Assembly (NCBI GenBank): GCA_016935875.1
Contig: JAFGQD010000085.1
Location: 1 to 11,882 of the forward strand
Reading direction: 5' to 3'
From: Deltaproteobacteria bacterium
GTDB taxonomy: Bacteria; Desulfobacterota; Syntrophia; Syntrophales; UBA2210
DNA length: 11,882 bases
The notes below the pieces were generated by a model. That model worked only from the letters and a program-made list of their open reading frames with translations, was not told where the DNA came from and ran no database searches. The position numbers and the translations under genes are program-made. Below, piece after piece: positions 1 to 6,600 of this stretch (its first letter is position 1; every line of letters begins with the position of its first letter).

Positions 1-3
1 TCG

Positions 4-79
4 GCCCACGTAGCTCAGTCGGTAGAGCACATCCTTGGTAAGGATGAGGTCACCAGTTCAATCCTGGTCGTGGGCTCCA
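4..79 (+). tRNA. tRNA-Thr (anticodon GGT)
   Basis: The complete cloverleaf reads directly from the sequence. The 7-bp acceptor stem is GCCCACG (4-10) with CGTGGGC (69-75), followed by discriminator T76 and an encoded CCA (77-79). The anticodon stem CATCC/GGATG (30-34/42-46) closes the loop TTGGTAA, placing anticodon GGT at 37-39, which reads threonine codons ACC/ACU. The T arm contains the usual TTCAATC loop. Only 25 nt separate it from rpmG, so the two are probably co-transcribed and the tRNA is released by processing. Its own promoter is not visible because the window starts 3 nt upstream. Confidence 0.98.
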
Positions 80-104
80 TTTTGGTGGAAGCGGGTTTAT
101 TACA

Positions 105-254
105 ATGAGAGATATTGTTATTCTTGCATGTGGCGAATGCAAGCAGAGAAATTACACGACGACGAAGAACAAGCGGATTACGAAAAATCGTCTTGAAATG
201 AAGAAGTATTGCAAATTTTGCCAGCAGCATACAACGCACCGAGAGACGAAATAG
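105..254 (+). CDS. rpmG: 50S ribosomal protein L33, four-cysteine zinc-ribbon form
   Basis: This is a 49-residue basic protein starting MRDIVILACGECK and ending HTTHRETK. It matches L33, a small 50S protein that sits near the E site of 23S rRNA. Cysteine pairs at residues 9/12 (CGEC) and 36/39 (CKFC) form the zinc-ribbon (C+) version of the family; the other version has lost these cysteines. The internal NYTTTKNKR and NRLEMKKYC segments are typical. The length is normal for the family. Upstream purine-rich sequence (GGTGGAAGCGGG, 84-95) can serve as a loose ribosome-binding site. It lies between two tRNA genes, an arrangement common upstream of secE. Short genes like this are easily missed because no long open frame marks them. 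Confidence 0.97.
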   Translation: MRDIVILACGECKQRNYTTTKNKRITKNRLEMKKYCKFCQQHTTHRETK

Positions 255-387
255 GGTATCTGCTTGCATTTGCGGGCATACCGGATTGTCGGATTTCTTG
301 GGCGTATTAATAGTACGTGATGTGGGAATTTGGAAATACCCCCTTGCGGGGTTCCAGGGTCTCAAATAAGAAAATTTTGGTTGGAAC
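255..387 (+). other. rpmG to tRNA-Trp gap with two small inverted repeats
   Basis: This 133-nt gap holds no recognisable gene. Two weak hairpins can be drawn. GGTAT (255-259) pairs with ATACC (278-282) just after the rpmG stop. ACCCC (338-342) pairs with GGGGT (348-352) around a 5-nt loop, and the flanking GGA/TCC (332-334, 353-355) could extend it past a bulge. Neither is followed by a T run, so neither looks like an intrinsic terminator. They could be processing signals that separate rpmG mRNA from the downstream tRNA. A poor promoter-like pair (TTGTCG 286-291, TAATAG 308-313, 16-nt spacer) is present but not convincing. Confidence 0.35.
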
Positions 388-464
388 AGGCCAGTAGCTC
401 TAATGGCTAGAGCACCGGACTCCAAATCCGGGTGTTGGGGGTTCGAGTCCCTCCTGGCCTGCCA
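388..464 (+). tRNA. tRNA-Trp (anticodon CCA)
   Basis: A full cloverleaf is visible. The acceptor stem is AGGCCAG (388-394) with CTGGCCT (454-460), then discriminator G461 and an encoded CCA tail (462-464). The anticodon stem CCGGA/TCCGG (415-419/427-431) encloses CTCCAAA, giving anticodon CCA at 422-424, which reads UGG. The T stem GGGGG/CCCTC (437-441/449-453) holds loop TTCGAGT. The G discriminator is the known identity base for bacterial tRNA-Trp. It lies 24 nt before secE, a placement found in many bacteria. Confidence 0.98.
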
Positions 465-488
465 TTATGCTTTTACCGGGTCTGTCAA

Positions 489-692
489 ATGGAAAAGATC
501 AAGTTGATAATTAATAGGGTGAGGCGCTTCTTGAAGGAGGCACGGGTTGAGCTGAAGAAGGTAACATGGCCAACCCCGAAGGAGGCGCTTGCCTCCACTT
601 CTGTCGTTATTGTTGTGGTCATTATTCTATCCCTATTTCTCGGGGTCGTAGATCTTGGTCTTACCAGAATAATAAGATTGGTTTTGGGCTAA
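489..692 (+). CDS. secE: Preprotein translocase subunit SecE
   Basis: A 67-residue single-span SecE, the essential clamp that embraces SecY in the SecYEG inner-membrane translocon. Residues 1-36 form a basic amphipathic segment ending in the family hallmark ELKKVTWPTPKEA (about 21-33). Residues 37-58 are an uninterrupted hydrophobic stretch (VVIVVVIILSLFLG), the single membrane helix. A charged/hydrophobic tail, DLGLTRIIRLVLG, follows. This is the short one-helix form, unlike the three-helix SecE of E. coli. The start at 489 is chosen because the frame upstream runs back into tRNA-Trp. No strong Shine-Dalgarno precedes it. nusG begins 4 nt after its stop, so the two are probably translationally coupled. 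Confidence 0.96.
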   Translation: MEKIKLIINRVRRFLKEARVELKKVTWPTPKEALASTSVVIVVVIILSLFLGVVDLGLTRIIRLVLG

Positions 693-696
693 AGAT

Positions 697-1227
697 ATGG
701 CGTTTAGCTGGTATGTTGTTCATACTTACTCGGGCTTTGAAAACAGGGTAAAACTCTCTCTGGAGGAGCGGGTGGCCACCTTTGGTATGCAGGACTACTT
801 TGCCGACATACTGATACCGGAGGAGGATGTGGTCGAACTCAAAAAGGGTGAGAAGAAGACCTCGAAGAGAAAGTTTTTCCCCGGGTATATCCTTGTAAAG
901 ATGGAATTGAACGACGATACGTGGCACATTGTGAAGGACACCCCCAAAGTCACTGGTTTTATAGGGATGAGGGACAGGCCCTCGCCTATATCTGATGAAT
1001 CTGTCCAGTTACTGAAAACCAAGATAGATGAGGGCACATTAAAGCCCAGCCCGAAGTTTACGTTTGAGGTTGGGGATCATGTGAGGATTGTGGATGGCCC
1101 CTTTACAAACTTCGATGGGGTGGTTGATGAAGTCAAACCGGAAAAGGGTAAATTGAGAGTTATCGTAAGTATCTTTGGCAGATCAACACCTGTGGAGCTG
1201 GATTTTATACAGGTTGTCCAAAACTAG
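697..1227 (+). CDS. nusG: Transcription termination/antitermination protein NusG
   Basis: A 176-residue NusG, which binds the clamp of elongating RNA polymerase and connects it to Rho, NusE or the ribosome. The NGN domain covers about residues 4-115. It has the opening strand WYVVHTYSGFE (5-15), the conserved segment KRKFFPGYILVKM (58-69) and the VTGFIG turn (85-90). The KOW domain spans about 124-176, with VGDHVRIVDGPF (125-136), the F-x-G loop (139-141) and the closing GRSTPVELDFIQV. Length and architecture are those of ordinary bacterial NusG with no inserted domain. The ATG lies 4 nt after the secE stop. A 49-nt gap separates it from rplK. Confidence 0.98.
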   Translation: MAFSWYVVHTYSGFENRVKLSLEERVATFGMQDYFADILIPEEDVVELKKGEKKTSKRKFFPGYILVKMELNDDTWHIVKDTPKVTGFIGMRDRPSPISDESVQLLKTKIDEGTLKPSPKFTFEVGDHVRIVDGPFTNFDGVVDEVKPEKGKLRVIVSIFGRSTPVELDFIQVVQN

Positions 1228-1276
1228 AAAAACCGTAAGAGAATTTTGAAAATGGAAATCACTAAAGGGGAATCTA

Positions 1277-1702
1277 ATGGCTAAGAAGGTTATTGCGAGT
1301 ATAAAGCTTCAGGTTCAGGCCGGCAAGGCCACACCATCACCGCCTATTGGTCCGGCATTGGGCCAGCACGGGGTGAATATAATGGAATTCTGTAAGGCGT
1401 ATAATGCCCTCACACAGAAGCAGGAGGGTATGATAATACCGGTTGTGATAACCGTATACGCTGATAAATCGTTTACCTTTATTACCAAAACGCCGCCGAC
1501 ATCCGTTTTGTTAAAACAGGCGGCAAAGATTGCTAAGGGTGCTGGAGACCCCAAGAGAGATAAAGTGGGGACAGTAACACCCAAGCAACTGAGGGAAATC
1601 GCTGAGACAAAGTTTGAGGATTTGAATGCCATAGATATTAAGGGAGCTATGGCTACAGTAGCAGGGACTGCGAGGTCCATGGGTATTGAGATTGCCAAAT
1701 AA
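1277..1702 (+). CDS. rplK: 50S ribosomal protein L11
   Basis: A 141-residue L11, the protein that binds the GTPase-associated region of 23S rRNA with the L10/L12 stalk and takes part in factor-dependent GTP hydrolysis and the stringent response. The N-terminal domain carries KLQVQAGKATPSPPIGPALGQHGVNIMEFCK (10-40), including the adjacent prolines 22-23 of the thiostrepton-contact region. The rRNA-binding C-terminal domain (about 72-141) carries KTPPTSVLLKQAA and ends in the normal GTARSMGIEI. AAAGGGG (1264-1270) precedes the ATG by 6 nt, so the start is secure. In many bacteria L1 regulates this cistron by binding the L11 leader; I could not identify an L1 target structure in the short 49-nt gap. 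Confidence 0.98.
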   Translation: MAKKVIASIKLQVQAGKATPSPPIGPALGQHGVNIMEFCKAYNALTQKQEGMIIPVVITVYADKSFTFITKTPPTSVLLKQAAKIAKGAGDPKRDKVGTVTPKQLREIAETKFEDLNAIDIKGAMATVAGTARSMGIEIAK

Positions 1703-1710
1703 ATCTACTT

Positions 1711-1715
1711 CGGAG
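1711..1715 (+). promoter_or_regulatory. Shine-Dalgarno deciding the rplA start
   Basis: CGGAG stands 10 nt before ATG 1726 and only 4 nt before an in-frame GTG at 1720. The ATG gives the more usual spacing and the expected L1 N-terminus (MSNKGKGYLEE), so it is preferred. The GTG would add two residues. Confidence 0.55.
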
Positions 1716-1725
1716 TTTTGTGGAG

Positions 1726-2436
1726 ATGTCTAATAAAGGTAAGGGATATTTAGAAGAGAGAAACAAGGTAGAGTCTGGGAAGCGTTATCCATTGGGAGAG
1801 GCCGTGGAACTTGCGGTGTCTACCGCACGGGCGAAATTCGACGAGACTGCCGATGTTGCCATTAAATTGGGTGTAAATCCCAAACACGCAGACCAGATGA
1901 TAAGGGGGAGTGTGGTGCTCCCCAATGGTCTCGGAAAGTCCGTGAAAGTGCTTGTCTTCGCAAAAGGAGACAAAGAAAGGGAAGCCCTTGAAGCAGGGGC
2001 TGACTTTGCCGGTTCGGACGACCTCATTGAAAAGATTAAGGGCGGGTGGTTGGAGTTCGACAGAGTTGTGGCCACCCCGGATATGATGGGCAGTGTTGGA
2101 AAACTGGGCAAGGTTCTGGGTCCGCGTGGTTTAATGCCCAATCCAAAGGTCGGCACAGTGACTTTTGACATAAAGAACGCAGTTGAAGAACTTAAAGCAG
2201 GTAAGGTTGAGTTCAGGGTGGAAAAGACGGGAATTGTGCACAGTCCTGTAGGGAAGGTTTCATTCGGACCGGCCAAGTTATCGGAAAATATCCTGGCGTT
2301 GGTAGAATCCCTGATGAAGCTGAAGCCTGCATCCAGTAAAGGGACATATCTGCAAGCCATTTCTCTCTCCACTACCATGGGACCCGGGGTTAAAGTAGAT
2401 CCTGTGGATGTAAGAAATGCCTTAAAGGCTGTATAA
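1726..2436 (+). CDS. rplA: 50S ribosomal protein L1
   Basis: L1 is the RNA-binding protein of the mobile L1 stalk that helps release deacylated tRNA from the E site. It is also the classic autogenous repressor of the L11-L1 unit. From ATG 1726 the protein has 236 residues, the normal length. The N-terminal KGKGYLEERNKV and KRYPLGEAVELA regions lead into domain I. Domain II contains GSVVLPNGLGKSVKVLVFAKG. The family signature LGKVLGPRGLMPNPKVGTVT lies at about 127-146. The C-terminal part ends in the common TMGPGVKVDP segment. An in-frame GTG at 1720 is the alternative start (238 residues). The gap to rplK is 23 nt, so L11 and L1 form one unit. Confidence 0.97.
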   Translation: MSNKGKGYLEERNKVESGKRYPLGEAVELAVSTARAKFDETADVAIKLGVNPKHADQMIRGSVVLPNGLGKSVKVLVFAKGDKEREALEAGADFAGSDDLIEKIKGGWLEFDRVVATPDMMGSVGKLGKVLGPRGLMPNPKVGTVTFDIKNAVEELKAGKVEFRVEKTGIVHSPVGKVSFGPAKLSENILALVESLMKLKPASSKGTYLQAISLSTTMGPGVKVDPVDVRNALKAV

Positions 2437-2621
2437 AAAACAAATAAGAAGTCAGAGACAGCAGGTACAGAATGTTTAATCGAACATTAAATCGGCCTGC
2501 CGAGACTATGGGAAGTTTAAGAAGTATCTTTTCCTGTATAGCGGTCTGACTTTCAGAGAATCTTGATCGTCTTCAGACGACAGGGTGTTTTGAAATTCGA
2601 ACATTGAAAGGAGGCCATGTA
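2437..2621 (+). promoter_or_regulatory. L10-type ribosomal protein leader RNA (rplJ 5' region)
   Basis: This 185-nt gap before rplJ is highly structured and sits where the L10 leader is found in many bacteria; there L10, or the L10-L12 complex, binds and represses its own operon. Visible pairings: GTCAGA (2451-2456) with TCTGAC (2545-2550) as a closing stem; GCAGG (2461-2465) with CCTGC (2496-2500); and inside that AATGTT (2471-2476) with AACATT (2483-2488). The GCAGGT...CCTGCCGAGAC frame resembles the L10-leader consensus as I remember it. Downstream, TCGTC/GACGA (2567-2571/2576-2580) forms a tetraloop hairpin TTCA. No convincing T-run terminator or promoter was found in the gap, so control is probably translational. 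Confidence 0.8.
2607..2614 (+). promoter_or_regulatory. Strong Shine-Dalgarno deciding the TTG start of rplJ
   Basis: AAAGGAGG is a near-perfect anti-16S match ending 7 nt before TTG 2622. An upstream in-frame TTG at 2604 lies before the site and cannot use it. ATG 2617 is only 2 nt from it and opens a two-codon frame. Confidence 0.85.
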
Positions 2622-3143
2622 TTGAATAGAAGTACTAAAGAACGTGTTGTTGCCGAGCTTCATGAGAAGCTTAAGGATGTGAATCTGGCGATTCTTTCGG
2701 GTTACAGCGGCATTAAGGTTAAGGATATCACCAATCTGAGAAATGATTTGCGCAAGGCAGACAGTGAGCTTAAGGTGGTAAAGAATAATCTTTTAAGTAT
2801 CGCTCTGAAGGACACGGAATTTACACTGCTGGATGACCATCTCAAAGGTCCCAGGGCTCTCATGATGAACTTTGGAGATGTGGTTGAGCCGACAAGAATA
2901 CTTGTTGAATTTGCCAAAAAGAATGACCGGCTTGAGATTGAAGCAGGCGTTCTGGATGGCAGGCTTTTAAGCAAGAAACAAATATGGGCTCTGGCCGAAT
3001 TGCCGAGCAAGGATATCCTTCTGGGAAAACTCCTTTCTGTCCTGGTAGGGGCACAGACCCAACTTGTCACGGTTTTGAGCGCAGTTCCCCGGGGATTCGT
3101 ACAGGTGCTTGAGGCACATAAAATTAAGAAAGAAAAAAATTAG
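2622..3143 (+). CDS. rplJ: 50S ribosomal protein L10 (TTG start)
   Basis: L10 anchors the L7/L12 dimers to the ribosome base by L11 and is the usual autogenous repressor of its operon. From TTG 2622 the protein has 173 residues and begins MNRSTKERVVAELHEKL, the normal L10 N-terminus. The globular rRNA-binding domain includes AILSGYSGIKVKDITNLRNDLR and the K-V-V-K-N-N segment (about 52-57). GPRALMMNFGD (76-86) follows. The C-terminal helix from about residue 137 (LLSVLVGAQTQL through RGFVQVLEAHKIKKEKN) is the L12-binding part. A TTG start behind a very strong Shine-Dalgarno is somewhat unusual for such a highly expressed gene and may help keep output dependent on the leader. rplL begins 26 nt after the stop. 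Confidence 0.97.
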   Translation: MNRSTKERVVAELHEKLKDVNLAILSGYSGIKVKDITNLRNDLRKADSELKVVKNNLLSIALKDTEFTLLDDHLKGPRALMMNFGDVVEPTRILVEFAKKNDRLEIEAGVLDGRLLSKKQIWALAELPSKDILLGKLLSVLVGAQTQLVTVLSAVPRGFVQVLEAHKIKKEKN

Positions 3144-3169
3144 ATATACAGGAAAGGATATAGCGAAAA

Positions 3170-3556
3170 ATGGCTACAGTAAAAAAAATTACTAAAGACG
3201 AAGTTGTAAGTTTTCTCGAGAATATGACGGTTCTTGAACTGTCAGAACTTGTTAAGGAATTAGAGGAAAAGTTTGGTGTCTCCGCAGCAGCTCCAGTGGC
3301 AGTAGCAGCAGCCGGACCGGCAGCAGCGGCTCCAGTAGAGGAAAAAACTGAGTTTGATGTTATACTCACAGGATTCGGTGATCAAAAAATACAGGTTATC
3401 AAGGTTGCCAGGGCTATAACAGGGTTGGGCCTCAAAGAAGCCAAAGACCTTGTTGAAGGTGTTCCCAAACCGGTTAAAGAAGGTGTGTCAAAGAGCGAAG
3501 CTGAAGAGATAAAGGCCAAGCTGGTAGAAGTAGGCGCAACAGCGGAGATTAAATAA
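3170..3556 (+). CDS. rplL: 50S ribosomal protein L7/L12
   Basis: The acidic, multicopy stalk protein that recruits and stimulates translational GTPases; several dimers bind the L10 C-terminal helix. It has 128 residues. The N-terminal dimerisation/L10-binding helices cover about 6-36 (ITKDEVVSFLENMTVLELSELVKELEEKFG). A flexible Ala/Pro/Val hinge spans about 38-56. The globular C-terminal domain runs from about 60 to 128, with EFDVILTGFGDQKIQVIKVAR and the factor-binding GLGLKEAKDLVEGVPKPVKEG. AGGAAAGGA (3150-3158) provides the ribosome-binding site 11 nt upstream. L7/L12 is needed at several copies per ribosome, so its translation probably exceeds that of rplJ. Confidence 0.98.
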   Translation: MATVKKITKDEVVSFLENMTVLELSELVKELEEKFGVSAAAPVAVAAAGPAAAAPVEEKTEFDVILTGFGDQKIQVIKVARAITGLGLKEAKDLVEGVPKPVKEGVSKSEAEEIKAKLVEVGATAEIK

Positions 3557-3608
3557 AGGTCACAAGTAGATATTACAAACTAAAAAGGGATTCAATATTA
3601 TGGGTCCG

Positions 3609-3670
3609 GAAGCCAGAGGTCAGAAAGAAATTAAAGAATGTTTTTTTCTATTCTGGCTTCTCTATTTTAT
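3609..3670 (+). terminator. rplL-rpoB intergenic hairpin, probable attenuator or RNase processing site
   Basis: Two stacked stems are seen. GAAGCCAGA (3609-3617) pairs perfectly with TCTGGCTTC (3652-3660). After an internal loop of 4 by 2 nt, AGAAAGAAA (3622-3630) pairs with TTTTTTTCT (3641-3649) with one G-T wobble, closing a 10-nt loop. TCTATTTTAT (3661-3670) follows directly as a T-rich tail. Enterobacteria have a partial terminator and an RNase III cleavage site in the same position, letting ribosomal proteins be made in excess of polymerase. The structure is directly visible; the function is inferred from position. It cannot be a full stop, because no clear promoter lies between it and rpoB. 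Confidence 0.6.
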
Positions 3671-3697
3671 AAAGGATAAATCATTATAAGGGTCACT

Positions 3698-6600
3698 ATG
3701 GGTACTTATAGAAAAAGTTTCAGCCGCATAAAGAAGATAGTTGAGATACCTGATCTTATAGAAATTCAGACAAAATCTTATGAGAAATTTCTTCAGGCAG
3801 ATGTAAAGCCTGAAGACAGGGAAAACTTCGGGCTGCAAGGGGCCTTTAAAAGCGTCTTTCCCATTGTAGACTTTGGGGGAAAATGTTCCCTGGAATTTGT
3901 CAGTTATAAGATAGGAAATGCCAGATATGACGTCAGGGAATGTACGCAAAAGGGGATGACCTATAATGCCCCGCTGAGGGTTGTAATACGGCTTGTTGTG
4001 TTCGACAATAATGGTCGGAGCGGCGAACAGAAGACTATAAGGGATATAAAGGAGCAGGAGATATATTTTGGCGAGATTCCTTTGATGACCGAGAAGGGCA
4101 CCTTTAATATCAATGGTACCGAGAGGGTAATCGTCAGTCAATTACATCGGTCACCGGGTATATTCTTTGACCACGACAAGGGGAAGACCCATGTCAGTGG
4201 GAAACTTATATATTCGGCGAGAATTATACCCATAAGGGGTTCCTGGCTTGATCTTGAGTTTGATCCGAAGGATCTTCTTTATGCGAGAATAGACAGAAGA
4301 AGAAAAATGCCGGTCACGGTACTCCTCAAGGCCATGGGATACTCCGCCGAAGAGCTGATGGAGTACTTCTATGATATTGAAAAGGTAGTACTGAATGGCA
4401 GCACTATATCTGTAGTGGTAGAGGACAGTCTCATTGGTGAGAGGGTGTCGGAAGACATTAAGGATACTCAAACCGGTGAGGTGTTGTTGAAAAAAGGAAG
4501 AAAGATTTCGAAGGCTTTTCTGAAAAAGATGGCTGATGCGGGCATGGATTTCATGGATGTAAGCGAAGATTACATTGTGGGTAAAATCCTTGCTTCAGAC
4601 GTAGTGGATCCTGAGACCGGTGATGTCCTTCTGAAATGTGCCGATGAACTGGACAAAGACGGAGTGGAATTACTGCGCGAAAAAAACATTACAGAGGTAA
4701 GCTTTGTTCAGCTTGATGAAGAGGGGACAAATTCCTATATCAGAAATACCATGCTCATAGATAAAATAGAGACCGAAGAGGATGGTATCGTAGACGTATA
4801 CAGGAGATTAAGGCCAAGTAATCCCCCCTCGATTGAAACCGCTCGTAGATTTTTCAACAGTCTCTTTTTCAATCAAGACAGCTATGATCTGTCGGATGTA
4901 GGACGCGTTAAGATGAATTACAAGCTTCGCATGGAAGTGCCTTCTGACATGACGGTTCTTCGCCGCGAGGATATCATGGAAGCTGTAAGATATCTTATCA
5001 ATCTGAAGAATGGTGTAGCCGACTACAGTGTTGATGATATAGATCACCTCGGAAACAGAAGGATCCGGTCTGTTGGAGAACTAATAGAAAATCAATACAG
5101 GATTGGGCTGGTGAGGATGGAACGTGCAATCAAGGAGAAGATGAGCCTTCTTGATATTGAAACCATGATGCCCCACGATCTGATCAATGCCAAGCCTGCT
5201 ACGGCTGTCGTCAATGAATTTTTCGGAAGCAGCCAGCTGTCTCAGTTTATGGATCAGACCAATCCCCTCTCAGAAATTACGCACAAGAGGAGATTATCGG
5301 CCCTCGGTCCCGGTGGTCTTACGCGTGAAAGAGCAGGTTTTGAGGTACGGGATGTGCACAATACCCACTACGGGCGTGTGTGTCCTGTCGAGACGCCGGA
5401 AGGTCCGAATATCGGTCTGATCATATCCCTCAGCACGTATGCTCGCGTCAATGATTTCGGTTTTATAGAGACACCTTATCGGGTTGTGGAAGGTGGCAAG
5501 GTCCTTGACAGGATACAGTATCTTACCGCGACAGAAGAAGAAGATTATATCATAGCCCAGGCGAATGCGCCTCTTGACTCAGGGGATAGATTTACCCAGG
5601 AACTCATCACGGCGAGAAAGGGCGGAAACTACATAATCGCAAATCAGGGGGAGATAAACCTGATGGATGTGTCTCCCAATCAGCTTGTTTCGGTCGCTGC
5701 CGGGCTTATTCCGTTTCTGGAGCACGATGATGCCAACCGGGCCCTGATGGGGTCTAATATGCAACGCCAGGCTGTCCCGCTGTTAAAACCGGAGGCGCCC
5801 CTTGTGGGAACCGGCTTGGGAGCGGTTGTTGCCCGGGATTCGGGCGCCGTCATAGTGGCGAAGGGATCCGGTATCGTCGAAGATGTTGATGCGGCGAGGA
5901 TCGTTATCAAACGCGATACGGAAGAGGGGGGGGATGAAGCCGATATTGGGGTCGATATATACAACCTTATAAAATATCAGCGTTCCAACCAGAATACCTG
6001 TTTTAACCACAAACCAATCGTAGAGAAGGGGAGCAGGGTAAAAAAGGGAGACATCATTGCCGATGGTCCGGCTACCGATAATGGTGAGCTGGCACTGGGC
6101 AGAAACATTATGGTGGCCTTCATGCCATGGGGTGGATACAACTACGAGGATTCCATATTGATCAGTGAGAGAATCGTAAAGGATGATATCTACACTTCCG
6201 TGCATATAGAAGAATTTGAGACGGTGGCCAGAGACACAAAGCTGGGCAAGGAAGAGATTACAAGAGATATTCCCAACGTGGGGGAGGATGCCCTGAGAAA
6301 TCTGGATGGAAGCGGTATTGTCAGTATGGGTGTCTCGGTAAAAGCTGGCGATATTCTTGTGGGGAAGGTCACTCCGAAGGGTGAAACCCAGTTGTCCCCG
6401 GAAGAAAAGCTCCTCCGTGCCATATTCGGGGAAAAAGCTGGCGATGTCAGAGATACATCCCTCAGAATTCCTCCGGGCGTAGAGGGAGTGGTTATAGATG
6501 CCAAGATTTTTACCCGTAAAGGTGCCGAGAAAGACGACAGATCTCAAGCGATAGAAGACGAAGCGATCGATAATCTCCTTAAAGACAGGGATGATGAAAT

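Noticed and set aside
286..313. Promoter-like TTGTCG and TAATAG with a 16-nt spacer before tRNA-Trp
   Set aside because: Both hexamers match the consensus poorly, and such pairs are common by chance. Read-through from upstream explains expression.
15..425. Minus-strand open frame of 136 codons ending in a TRIELVTSSLPRMCSTD-like tail
   Set aside because: It runs antisense through tRNA-Thr, rpmG and into tRNA-Trp. The C-terminal peptide is the familiar false protein produced by translating tRNA-Thr backwards.
432..488. N-terminal extension of secE (MLGVRVPPGLP...)
   Set aside because: The extension is a translation of the 3' half of tRNA-Trp. SecE homology begins at MEKIKL from ATG 489.
1785..2378. 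Minus-strand open frame of 197 codons across rplA
   Set aside because: It is the exact antisense of L1 and is low-complexity and Ser/Thr/Pro-rich, as expected from reverse reading of Lys/Gly/Val-rich codons.
2516..2542. Possible promoter (TTTAAG, then TATAGC) in the rplA-rplJ gap
   Set aside because: The spacer is only 15 nt, the -35 is poor, and the bases are part of the structured L10 leader.
2567..2591. Hairpin TCGTC-TTCA-GACGA followed by CAGGGTGTTTT as an intrinsic terminator
   Set aside because: The stem has only 5 bp and the T run is broken and displaced by seven bases, so a terminator call is not supported.
2604..2621. Upstream TTG start for rplJ giving six extra residues
   Set aside because: The extra codons are the Shine-Dalgarno sequence itself, and L10 proteins normally begin at MNRS.
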